Assembly (NCBI RefSeq): GCF_963675985.1 | Contig: NZ_OY780958.1 | Coordinates: 2,356,001-2,420,000, forward strand | Length of the DNA stretch: 64,000 nt | Direction: 5' to 3' | From: an uncultured Roseibium sp. | GTDB taxonomy: Bacteria; Pseudomonadota; Alphaproteobacteria; Rhizobiales; Stappiaceae | In this document: positions 35,993-43,991 of the stretch, in pieces | Layout of the letters: the number at the start of each line of letters is the position of its first letter | Position numbering within the stretch: position 1 is the stretch's first letter | Notes under the pieces: generated by a model | What the model was told of the DNA's origin: nothing | The model's input: the letters and a program-made list of their open reading frames with translations, nothing else | The model's database searches: none | Program-made: the position numbers and the translations under genes

Positions 35993-37180
35993 ATGAGCAA
36001 CGACCTCAACGAACAGGACATTTCTCTTCTGCGCCGCGATACGCCGGGCTGCGAAAACGTCATACATTTCAACAACGCCGGGACAGGCCTTGCCCTGAAA
36101 CCCGTCCTCGACGCGGTCAAGGATCATCTCGACCTGGAAGCCAGGATCGGCGGGTATGAAGCCGCGGCGGAACAAGCTGAAGCAGCCGATGCATTTTACG
36201 CCAACATGGCGGCCCTCCTGAATGCGGACAGTTCCGAAATCGCGTTTATCGAGAACGCCACACGGGCCTGGGACATGGCCTTTTACGGCATCGATTTCCG
36301 GCCCGGCGACCGGGTGATCACCGGCAGATCGGAATATGTCTCGAATTTCGTCGCGCTTTTGCAGATGAAACGAAAAGCCGGGATCGAGATCGACCTGATA
36401 GAAGACGATGAAAACGGTCAGATCGACCTCAAGGCGCTGGAAGCCGCAATCACGCCGAAAACACGCCTCATCGCGCTGACCCACATCTCCACATTCGGCG
36501 GGTTGATCAATCCGGCCGAAGAGGTCGGACAGATCGCCGCCAGGCACAACCTGCTCTACCTGCTCGACGCCTGTCAGTCCGCAGGCCAGGTTCCCCTCGA
36601 CGTTCGGGAAATCGGATGTCACATGCTTTCAGGCACGGGCCGCAAGTATTTGCGCGGACCGAGAGGAACCGGTTTCCTCTACGTCAGCGATACCGTCCTC
36701 GATCAGTTGGAGCCGCCATTCATCGACCTGGAAGCGACGACCTGGACCGGCCCGGACAGCTATGTCCTGAAACCGGATGCCCGGCGCTTCGAAAACTGGG
36801 AACGTTACGTTGCGGGGCAGATCGGCCTTGGGGTGGCCGCCGGCTATGCGCTGCGTTTCGGGATGGACGGCCTTTCCGGGCGCATCATCGAACTCGGCGC
36901 ATTGCTGCGGAGCGCGTTGGAAAAATGTGACGGCATCACACTCCACGACAAGGGGCTGCGCAAGGGGGGGATCGTCACGTTCCTCAAGGACGGCGAAGAC
37001 CCGGCGAGGACGAAGGCCCGGCTTGCCGAGCAACAGATCAATGTTTCCGTATCAAAAGCCACATCGTCCCAGATCGACCTGCCTGCGCGCGGGCTTGGCG
37101 CCCTGGTGCGCGCATCGGTCCATGCCTTCAATACGGAAGCTGAGATCGAGGCGTTCGTGAGGGCGGTCGTCGGTACATGA
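35993..37180 (+). CDS. Class V aminotransferase-fold PLP enzyme
   Basis: 395-residue PLP enzyme of the NifS/isopenicillin-epimerase superfamily. The N-terminal FNNAGTGLALKPV and the PLP-lysine region SGTGRKYLRGPRGTGFLYV (K218) are clear, as are LYLLDACQSAGQVPLDV and the ALTHISTFGGLINPAEE phosphate segment. It is not IscS-like, since there is no catalytic cysteine loop of that type. The subfamily resembles unassigned epimerase/lyase enzymes; a hercynylcysteine-sulfoxide lyase (EgtE) role is conceivable but no EgtB or EgtD is seen here. The gene is divergent from the cyclotransferase with 68 bp between. Confidence 0.85.
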   Translation: MSNDLNEQDISLLRRDTPGCENVIHFNNAGTGLALKPVLDAVKDHLDLEARIGGYEAAAEQAEAADAFYANMAALLNADSSEIAFIENATRAWDMAFYGIDFRPGDRVITGRSEYVSNFVALLQMKRKAGIEIDLIEDDENGQIDLKALEAAITPKTRLIALTHISTFGGLINPAEEVGQIAARHNLLYLLDACQSAGQVPLDVREIGCHMLSGTGRKYLRGPRGTGFLYVSDTVLDQLEPPFIDLEATTWTGPDSYVLKPDARRFENWERYVAGQIGLGVAAGYALRFGMDGLSGRIIELGALLRSALEKCDGITLHDKGLRKGGIVTFLKDGEDPARTKARLAEQQINVSVSKATSSQIDLPARGLGALVRASVHAFNTEAEIEAFVRAVVGT

Positions 37181-37254
37181 GACGACCGGGCCCGTAAAGG
37201 TTTTGTTTGCCACGGTTGGCCATCAGGTTTTAACGGTTCTCCGCTAATCTGACA

Positions 37255-38865
37255 ATGAATTCAGCGGCATTGACCTGCTGCCGGGATCTTCTTCTTCCCG
37301 GCGCCGACACCTGCCTCTGGTTATTCGGGGTGGGCAGACAGCAAGTGAAATCGAATTCTTTTTCGACAAATGCGGGCGACCAGAAGCCGGCAGGAAGGAT
37401 CGCGGTCCGTGTTTACGGGCTAGCGGTCATGCTGATCCTGCTTGCCAGCCTGTCACTGCTGCTGGTCGGATATGTCGCTTCCAGGTCCGCGGACCAGCAG
37501 GCGCTGGAAAACGAAACGCTGATCTTTGAAAACGCGCTCCATGACCGCCAGTTGCTGATTGCTCGAGATCAGCTCAGCCTCGCCCGCTGGGACCGGTCGG
37601 TTGAGAACATCGTGCTTGATTTCGACAAGGATTTCGTCAGCGATGAATTCGCCGCCTCCCTCTGGTACGATTTCAATCTGCACCGTTCCTACCTGATCGG
37701 TCCCGACGACCGGATCCTGGCCCGGTCCGTGAAACACAAGGTCAGCTTTGCACCGGGGACGCTGAAGCCCGGCGACCCGCTCAAGACCCTCGCCGACCGG
37801 GCCCGTTCGAAATTCGAACGCAACCGGGTCAACATGGGCACCGGTTTCGGCCAGAAGCCGGTCTCGTCGACACAGGTTGCCGATGTCACGGAATTCGCCT
37901 TTTCCCGGATCGACGGACAAGCCGTGCTGTTGAGCGCCATGGCCATCGTCCCGGACGATGGTACCGTGACCCTGGACAAGGAAGCGCCGGTCATTCTGAT
38001 TTCGGCCAGGCCCATCGACAACGCATTCGTCAATGAACTCAATGCTCCGCTGTCCCTGAAAGACATCTCCTTTCTGGACAACGTAGCCCCTGAAGGAAAA
38101 ACCGCGCGCCGGGCCCTGATTGGCCTGCACGGCGAAAGGCTGGGTCATTTCGTCTGGACGCACGACACACCAGGGCAGGAAATCTGGGCTCTTGTCGTGC
38201 CGGTGACACTGGCTCTCGCGGCCCTGCTCTCCCTGGCCGCCCTGATCGTCTCCCGCAAGATCGGAAAATTATCGGCATCGCTGGAGCAGAGCGAATTGCG
38301 CAATCGCTATTTCGCCCAGCATGACCCGTTGACGGGTCTTGCAAATCGGGTGCAGTTTTCCGATCTGCTGTCCCATTCCATCGACCTCCTGCCTGAGCGT
38401 CCCTTCGCGCTTGCGGCTTGCGACCTTGACCGGTTCAAGGCCGTCAATGACGGCTATGGCCACTCCGCCGGAGACATCGTGCTCTGCGAAGTGGCCCGGC
38501 GGCTCCGCAAGGCCGTCGGAGATGCCGGCACGGTCGGTCGGATCGGTGGGGATGAGTTTGTCATTCTGATTGACGGCTGTTCGGACCGGCAAAGCCTCGA
38601 GGCCCTTGCCGACGATATTCTGGATATCGTTTGCCGCCCGATCAAACTGAACGAATACAACGATGCCAGTGTCGGCATCAGCCTCGGCATCGCATTTGTT
38701 CCCCAATGCGGATCGGTGGAAACGGAAATCTTCGCGGCAGCCGACAAGGCGCTCTACAAAGCAAAGAATGCCGGCCGCAACCGGGCCGTCTTTCTTACCG
38801 GAAATGAAGCCTTCTCGACCAAGCGGCATGGGTGCGAAACACCTGACGCCTTCCATGTCGCATAG
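37255..38865 (+). CDS. Membrane diguanylate cyclase with CHASE4-type sensor
   Basis: 536 residues by the longest frame from an ATG; a GTG at 37345 is an alternative. An N-terminal transmembrane helix (VMLILLASLSLLLVGYV) leads to a periplasmic CHASE4-like domain (~60-290), a second helix (VTLALAALLSLAALIV), then a GGDEF domain with catalytic GRIGGDEFVILIDG. The cyclase makes cyclic di-GMP from two GTP. The inhibitory RxxD site expected five residues before GGDEF is absent (GDAG instead), so product feedback by that route is unlikely. A clear paralog lies at 39310-40833, with a decayed gene fragment between them. Confidence 0.9.
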   Translation: MNSAALTCCRDLLLPGADTCLWLFGVGRQQVKSNSFSTNAGDQKPAGRIAVRVYGLAVMLILLASLSLLLVGYVASRSADQQALENETLIFENALHDRQLLIARDQLSLARWDRSVENIVLDFDKDFVSDEFAASLWYDFNLHRSYLIGPDDRILARSVKHKVSFAPGTLKPGDPLKTLADRARSKFERNRVNMGTGFGQKPVSSTQVADVTEFAFSRIDGQAVLLSAMAIVPDDGTVTLDKEAPVILISARPIDNAFVNELNAPLSLKDISFLDNVAPEGKTARRALIGLHGERLGHFVWTHDTPGQEIWALVVPVTLALAALLSLAALIVSRKIGKLSASLEQSELRNRYFAQHDPLTGLANRVQFSDLLSHSIDLLPERPFALAACDLDRFKAVNDGYGHSAGDIVLCEVARRLRKAVGDAGTVGRIGGDEFVILIDGCSDRQSLEALADDILDIVCRPIKLNEYNDASVGISLGIAFVPQCGSVETEIFAAADKALYKAKNAGRNRAVFLTGNEAFSTKRHGCETPDAFHVA

Positions 38866-39088
38866 GAGCACACACAGACATGTTCTGAAGACCTTCGGTC
38901 TTGGAACCCTCGCATCAAGCTTACCGAAGCCCTTCCTGGCCGCTGACGGAGAGAAAGCCGCCCTGGTCACAGGAGCCCGAACATCCGGCCTCGCGGTCGT
39001 AAGAACCCTGCAGGATGCAGGCGGCAAACGGCCTGCTGAACCAGCTGTACATGAAACCACCGGCCATACGCCAGTACGGGGACGTTAA
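38855..39088 (+). pseudogene. Truncated Tat-type flavin oxidase remnant
   Basis: Reading from the ATG at 38855, the frame gives MSHRSTHRHVLKTFGLGTL, a decayed twin-arginine signal, then ending ASSLPKPFLAA, then ALVTGARTSGLAVVRTLQDA, the Rossmann dinucleotide loop of flavin monoamine-oxidase-like proteins. The third Gly of the GxGxxG loop is replaced by Arg, and the frame loses similarity after ~60 residues, ending at 39088. Its start overlaps the end of the upstream cyclase gene. The remnant suggests that a full-length oxidase gene was lost between two cyclase paralogs. The resemblance is by eye only. Confidence 0.5.
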
Positions 39089-39309
39089 CAGGCATCCGAC
39101 ACGCTTTGAAAGAGCCTGATGCAAGTGCGCGTCAGCAAACTCAGGATTGAAAAACATCCGTAAAATTAACAAGTTAATGGATATTCACCGTTCAATTCCA
39201 CCCCATATTAACCCCCTTGAATGTAACGTAGGGTCAGATGATTTCAAAAATCCGGATCAATCATGAATTTTGAAGTGGCGATCCGTATTTCTGAACGAGG
39301 TTTCAACGC

Positions 39310-40833
39310 GTGACGAAGATGTATCGGCGATACAGCGACCGGGAGGGTTCGCCCCCCCGGCAACATATCTCCAAGCTGGCATTCCTGCTGGCTGGGCTGC
39401 TGATCGCCGTCACCTCCGCATCCTTGCTTTTCGTGGGCTATGTCGCATCGCAGGCCTCTGACCGGCAGGCGATCACTAACGAAAAACGCCTGTTTCAACA
39501 TACGCTTGAAAACCAGAAACATCAGATGATCCGCGAGCAATTGAAGGTCTCGCACTCGGATCAGTCGGTGCGCAACATCGTCCTGAGCTTCGACTATGAC
39601 TTCGTCCGCGACAAAATTCGGGGCCTGTGGAAAGACCACAGCTACAACAAGGTTCTGATCATCGCCCCCGGGAACCAGGTCCTCGCCGAGTCTTTCGAGG
39701 ACTATACCCACATCATCAACCGGCCCTTGAACGAAACGCCCGGCTACCTGCCGCTCGTGGACAAGGCACGCGCGCTCTACATGTCAAATCGGGTCCGGAT
39801 TCCGGGCGGCTACAGCCATCGTTCCCTTCAAGGACTGGAACCGCCTCAATACGCAGCCATCGGTTTTATCGAGATCGATGACAAGCCGGCGCTCGCAACC
39901 GCGATGCCGATCGTTCCGGATCAGGACGCAGTGACACTACCGGCCGGGCAACCGGTCATCCTGGTTGCAGCCAAATTCGTCGATGACGACATGCTGGCCG
40001 GTTTGAACACCCAACTTTCCTTCATCGATCTCACCTTCCTTAAGGATGTGATCGCGTCACCTGACAGCCCCTCCCACTTTGTCCGCGATGCCAATGGCAA
40101 GCCCCTCGGCAGTTTCTCTTGGGAAAGCCGGGCCTTGGGTGCCTCGATCTGGCCGACCGTTATCCCGATCGTGCTCGCCCTAAGCCTTCTTCTCGCGGTT
40201 CTGGCTTTCGGGATCGCCTGGCGTATCGGCCGGCTGACAACCTCCCTGCAGGCGAGCGAACGTCAGAACCACCACCTTGCAATGCACGATACGCTGTCCG
40301 GCCTGGCCAACCGGTTACAGTTCAACTGCGTTTTGAAAAGCGCAACCGCCAGCCTGCCCGCGTCCCCGTTCGCCATCATTCATTGCGATCTGGATAAGTT
40401 CAAAACCGTCAATGACACCTATGGCCACGCGGCCGGCGACACAGTGATCAAGGCGGTCGCCCAGCGCATGACGGCGATTGTCGGCAAGGACGGGCTGGTC
40501 GCGCGCCTTGGCGGAGACGAGTTCGTCATCCTGTACCGCGCATTCACGGATAACGGCCGCCTGACGCTGCTCTCCAGTCAGTTGATCGGCGCAATCGAGG
40601 CGCCGATCCCGCTTAAAAACGGAGAGCTCGCGGAAATCGGGCTGAGCATCGGCATCGTGACAGCGCCTGATTGCGGCTCAACCCCGGAGGGACTGATGGC
40701 CGCCGCCGACGACGCGCTTTATTATTCCAAAGAGAACGGTAGAGGTCAGGCTGCCTTCGCCGGAGATCTCAAACGCCTGTTCGCCATGTCGGTCAGCGGC
40801 GTCGAGGATGATCACACCAGCAACGCCGCATAA
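39310..40833 (+). CDS. Membrane diguanylate cyclase with CHASE4-type sensor (paralog)
   Basis: 507 residues from a GTG after GAGG; the ATG at 39319 is also possible. It has an N-terminal membrane helix (LAFLLAGLLIAVTSASLLFV), a CHASE4-like periplasmic domain with the same SVRNIVLSFDYDFVRD pattern as the neighbour's SVENIVLDFDKDFVSD, a second helix, and a GGDEF domain (LVARLGGDEFVILYRAF). The I-site RxxD is again missing (GKDG). The two genes look like an old tandem duplication with diverged sensors. It converges on gor and ends at a stem-loop. Confidence 0.9.
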   Translation: MTKMYRRYSDREGSPPRQHISKLAFLLAGLLIAVTSASLLFVGYVASQASDRQAITNEKRLFQHTLENQKHQMIREQLKVSHSDQSVRNIVLSFDYDFVRDKIRGLWKDHSYNKVLIIAPGNQVLAESFEDYTHIINRPLNETPGYLPLVDKARALYMSNRVRIPGGYSHRSLQGLEPPQYAAIGFIEIDDKPALATAMPIVPDQDAVTLPAGQPVILVAAKFVDDDMLAGLNTQLSFIDLTFLKDVIASPDSPSHFVRDANGKPLGSFSWESRALGASIWPTVIPIVLALSLLLAVLAFGIAWRIGRLTTSLQASERQNHHLAMHDTLSGLANRLQFNCVLKSATASLPASPFAIIHCDLDKFKTVNDTYGHAAGDTVIKAVAQRMTAIVGKDGLVARLGGDEFVILYRAFTDNGRLTLLSSQLIGAIEAPIPLKNGELAEIGLSIGIVTAPDCGSTPEGLMAAADDALYYSKENGRGQAAFAGDLKRLFAMSVSGVEDDHTSNAA

Positions 40834-40842
40834 TTTACCGGC

Positions 40843-40870
40843 AAACGCGCGGCCTCCGCCGCGCCCGTTT
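40843..40870. terminator. Bidirectional stem-loop between cyclase and gor
   Basis: AAACG and GCGGC on the left pair with GCCGC and CGTTT on the right, with a two-base bulge and a CTCC loop. It lies between the convergent cyclase stop (40833) and gor stop (40877). The stem ends in A-runs on one strand and T-runs on the other. Confidence 0.6.
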
Positions 40871-40876
40871 GAACCG

Positions 40877-42253
40877 TCAGCCGCGTAGGCGTTCCGTCGG
40901 TTCGCGCATGGTGACGAGTTCCTCCGCCGCAGTCGGATGAACGGCAATCGTCCGGTCGAAATCCGCCTTCGTGGCCCCCATGACCAGGGTAATGCCCAGA
41001 ACCTGGGCCAATTCACCCGCATCGGGTCCGAGAATATGGACGCCGAGCACCTTGTCGGTATCCGCGTCGACGATCAGCTTCATCAGCATTTTCTCATCTC
41101 GGCCGGAAAGCGTGTGCTTCATCGGCCGGAAGCTCGACTTGTAGATATCGAGGTTCGACGTCTTCTTAAGCGCCTCTTCCTCGGTCAGGCCGGCAGTGCC
41201 CATCTCAGGCTGGGAGAAGACAGCCGTCGGGATCAGGCTGTGATCCACCGTCCAGGGCTTGTTGCCGAACACCGTATCGGCAAAGGCGTGGCCTTCGCGA
41301 ATGGCGACCGGGGTGAGATTGGCCCGGTTGGTGACATCGCCAACCGCATAGATGGACGAAACGGAAGTTTGCGACTGGTCATTGACCTTGATCGCGCCGA
41401 TCCGGTCGAGTTCGACACCGGCTTTTTCAAGACCCAGATCGTTGGTATGCGGCATGCGGCCGATGGCATACATGATCTGGCCGGCCGTCAGGGTCTCGCC
41501 GCGTTTGGTCGTTCCCGTCAGCAGACCCGATGCATCCTTCTCGATGGAGGTGAAGACATCGCCGCAGATGACGCGGATGCCTTTTTTCTCCATCTCTTCA
41601 TGCACGCTCTCGCGCATGTCCATATCGAAACCGCGCAGGATTTCCTCGCCGCGATAAAGCAGCGTCGTCTCGACCCCGAGACCGTTGAAAATACCTGCAA
41701 ATTCAACAGCGATATATCCGCCGCCGACAACCACGATCTTTTCGGGAAGATCGGTCAGGTGGAAGGCTTCATTGGAGGTAATGACATGCTCACCGCCCGG
41801 CAGGTCCACGTCCACATTGGGCGAGGCGCCAACGGCGATCAGGATGTATTTGGCCGTCACCGTTTGTCCGGTCGCCAGAAGGCGCACCGAATTGGGTCCT
41901 TCCACGACGGCACGGCTGTCATGCAGCTCCACATCGCTGCGTTCCAGATTGCGCCGGTAGATGCCTTCGAGCCGGGTGATTTCCTGGTCCTTCGCCGTCA
42001 CCAGCTTTTCCCAGGAGAAGGATCGCTCCCCGACAGTCCAGCCGAAGCCTTCTGCGTCTTCGAATTCCTCGGAAAATTTCGAGGCATAGACAAACAGTTT
42101 CTTCGGCACACATCCGCGGATCACGCAGGTCCCGCCATAGCGGTATTCCTCAGCGATTCCGACCTTGGCACCATGGGTCGCGGCAATCCTTGCGGCGCGT
42201 ACACCGCCAGATCCACCGCCGATCACAAACAGGTCGTAGTCAAAATCGCTCAT
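40877..42253 (-). CDS. gor: Glutathione-disulfide reductase
   Basis: 458-residue FAD/NADPH oxidoreductase restoring reduced glutathione. The FAD loop VIGGGSGGVRAARIA leads to the redox-active disulfide C43-C48 (GGTCVIRGCVPKK). The NADPH loop is VVGGGYIAVEFAGIFNGLG, and the C-terminal HPTAAEELVTMREP holds the catalytic histidine and glutamate. GAGGT precedes the ATG. In many alphaproteobacteria gor follows rpiA and a DUF2059 gene; here it sits in the same order on the same strand, but a strong terminator (42361-42380) lies between it and DUF2059. Confidence 0.95.
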   Translation of the reverse strand: MSDFDYDLFVIGGGSGGVRAARIAATHGAKVGIAEEYRYGGTCVIRGCVPKKLFVYASKFSEEFEDAEGFGWTVGERSFSWEKLVTAKDQEITRLEGIYRRNLERSDVELHDSRAVVEGPNSVRLLATGQTVTAKYILIAVGASPNVDVDLPGGEHVITSNEAFHLTDLPEKIVVVGGGYIAVEFAGIFNGLGVETTLLYRGEEILRGFDMDMRESVHEEMEKKGIRVICGDVFTSIEKDASGLLTGTTKRGETLTAGQIMYAIGRMPHTNDLGLEKAGVELDRIGAIKVNDQSQTSVSSIYAVGDVTNRANLTPVAIREGHAFADTVFGNKPWTVDHSLIPTAVFSQPEMGTAGLTEEEALKKTSNLDIYKSSFRPMKHTLSGRDEKMLMKLIVDADTDKVLGVHILGPDAGELAQVLGITLVMGATKADFDRTIAVHPTAAEELVTMREPTERLRG

Positions 42254-42360
42254 CGTTACCTCGTCATCCCGCCGAAACCCTGCTCGGTCGTTCCAAATCC
42301 CTTGCCGGCAGTGCCCGCACTCTGTCCGCCCCGCAATGTCGGTCTCCCAACGGCAAAAAC

Positions 42361-42380
42361 AAGGCCGCTCAGGCGGCCTT
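42361..42380 (-). terminator. Terminator between DUF2059 and gor
   Basis: AAGGCCGC (42361-42368) pairs perfectly with GCGGCCTT (42373-42380) over a TCAG tetraloop. On the minus strand it is followed by GTTTTTGCC. It lies ~37 bp past the DUF2059 stop and ~107 bp ahead of the gor ATG, so gor may have its own promoter or rely on read-through. Confidence 0.8.
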
Positions 42381-42417
42381 GAATTTTCCTACAATCACTT
42401 TCGGGTGTTCGGGAACC

Positions 42418-42978
42418 TTACTCGGCCGGTTTTTGGGCCGGAGTTTCCGCACCGTCGCCCTTTGCCTGGTCCCGTTTCTGCATTTCCTCGCGCACGAGGC
42501 TAACCATCTCGGTTGAGATCTGGTCCTGCCACTGGCGGGCCGCACCGATCGAGAGCGCGGTAATGCTCGGCGTTTCCGTGGCGAGCTTCTGTCCCAGCGG
42601 AGAATTATAGAAATCCGCTAGCTGCTTAAGTTCTTCCACGGAAAAGCGGCGCGCCCAGATCTTGTAGATCATCTCGTTCAGATCTTTGCGCTTGGACGCC
42701 AGCTGCAACGCGACATCATTCGTTACTTCGGAAACCTCGTCGGATTTGAACGGGTCGGCCTGAATGAAGATCGTCCGGGTCTGTTCGGCCATGAGCGGCA
42801 GAATTTCGTCGAAAGCGCTCAACGCCTTGTTCGCGACGACAACGTTCCGCGCCGCCTCGAGTTGAGCTTCGGAAATCTGCTCGTCCTGGGCATTCACCGT
42901 GACCGGAAGCAGGGTAGCGGCCACAAGAGTTGCGGCGGCGAAGCGGGTTCCGGCCTTCAGACAGTTTTTAAGAACCAT
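42418..42978 (-). CDS. DUF2059 protein
   Basis: 186-residue exported protein from the ATG at 42978, seven bases after GGAG. A signal peptide ends near PVTVNAQDEQ. The helical DUF2059 body includes SVEELKQLADFYNSPLGQKLATE, the family's most recognisable stretch. Its function is unknown. It is encoded 60 bp after rpiA on the same strand, which matches a conserved alphaproteobacterial pair. A terminator separates it from gor. The C-terminal ~25 residues are charged and probably disordered. Confidence 0.9.
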   Translation of the reverse strand: MVLKNCLKAGTRFAAATLVAATLLPVTVNAQDEQISEAQLEAARNVVVANKALSAFDEILPLMAEQTRTIFIQADPFKSDEVSEVTNDVALQLASKRKDLNEMIYKIWARRFSVEELKQLADFYNSPLGQKLATETPSITALSIGAARQWQDQISTEMVSLVREEMQKRDQAKGDGAETPAQKPAE

Positions 42979-43038
42979 AATCAAACTCCAACATCGGCCT
43001 TGGGTGCATGTTCTTCCGAAGGCCTCAATTCACATTTT

Positions 43039-43734
43039 CTAGCGGCTAGCGACAATGGTCCGCACACCGTCTGCTCCAGCGACATAGGCTTTGACAGCAA
43101 GGCCAATGAACAAACCATGCTCGACGACCCCGGGAATCGCAACCAGCTTCTTGGCCAAAGCGTCGGCGTCCGGTATCCGTCCAAGTTCAGCGTCCAGAAT
43201 GAAATGCCCGCCATCTGTGACGAAAGGATGTTCGTCCCCACCCCTGACGGTTAAGGACCCGGACAATTCCAAGCCGGAAAGACAATCTCTCACGGCAAGA
43301 GTGGTCGCGCCCAGACCAAAGGGCACCACCTCGATCGGCAGAGGAAAGCGGCCGAGTACATCGACGAGCTTGCTGTCGTCGGCGATGACGATCATTTCCC
43401 TGGAGGCAGCGGCAACGATCTTCTCGCGCAGCAAGGCGCCCCCTCCTCCCTTGATCAGTCGCATTTGCGGGTCGATTTCATCGGCGCCGTCGACGGTGAG
43501 ATCAAGCTTCGGCATCTCATCCAGCGTCGAAAGGCGAATCCCCTCTTCCATTGCAAGCTGATGCGTTCTTTCCGACGTGGGCACGCCGATGACGTCCAGA
43601 CCGTCCCGAACACGTGTGCCGAGAGCCCTGACAAAATGCTCCGCCGTGGACCCGGTTCCGATACCGAGCTTCATGCCCGGCCGGACGTCGTCCACCGCCT
43701 TTTCGGCTGCCAGGCGTTTCCAAGCGTCACTCAT
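43039..43734 (-). CDS. rpiA: Ribose-5-phosphate isomerase A
   Basis: 231-residue enzyme interconverting ribose 5-phosphate and ribulose 5-phosphate in the pentose phosphate pathway. The ATG at 43734 follows GGAGAGGCG; a longer frame to 43929 has no homology. RpiA motifs are KLGIGTGSTAEHFVRAL, the acidic VDGADEIDPQMRLIKGGGGA and REKIVAAASREMIVIAD. It starts the rpiA-DUF2059 unit, divergent from a chemoreceptor gene with 257 bp between. Confidence 0.95.
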   Translation of the reverse strand: MSDAWKRLAAEKAVDDVRPGMKLGIGTGSTAEHFVRALGTRVRDGLDVIGVPTSERTHQLAMEEGIRLSTLDEMPKLDLTVDGADEIDPQMRLIKGGGGALLREKIVAAASREMIVIADDSKLVDVLGRFPLPIEVVPFGLGATTLAVRDCLSGLELSGSLTVRGGDEHPFVTDGGHFILDAELGRIPDADALAKKLVAIPGVVEHGLFIGLAVKAYVAGADGVRTIVASR

Positions 43735-43991
43735 CGCCTCTCCAAGACATTCCAAGATTCCGCGCTCAGTAGCATGGCAGGCGTTACAGGGTCTAGGGCG
43801 CGGCCCCATAAAACAGACTGAAATGGTGTCGCAATGCCAAACAGGCGCAAGGACACGCGTAAAAAGCGAATATTTTTGAAAGCACATTCTCGGATACAAT
43901 TTATTAACTATAATTTTAACGAATACCAATAATCTTTCAGGTTATAGGGGAATTCAGAGAAACTTGCCCAAGAGGCCCCGGGAGGATGGCA

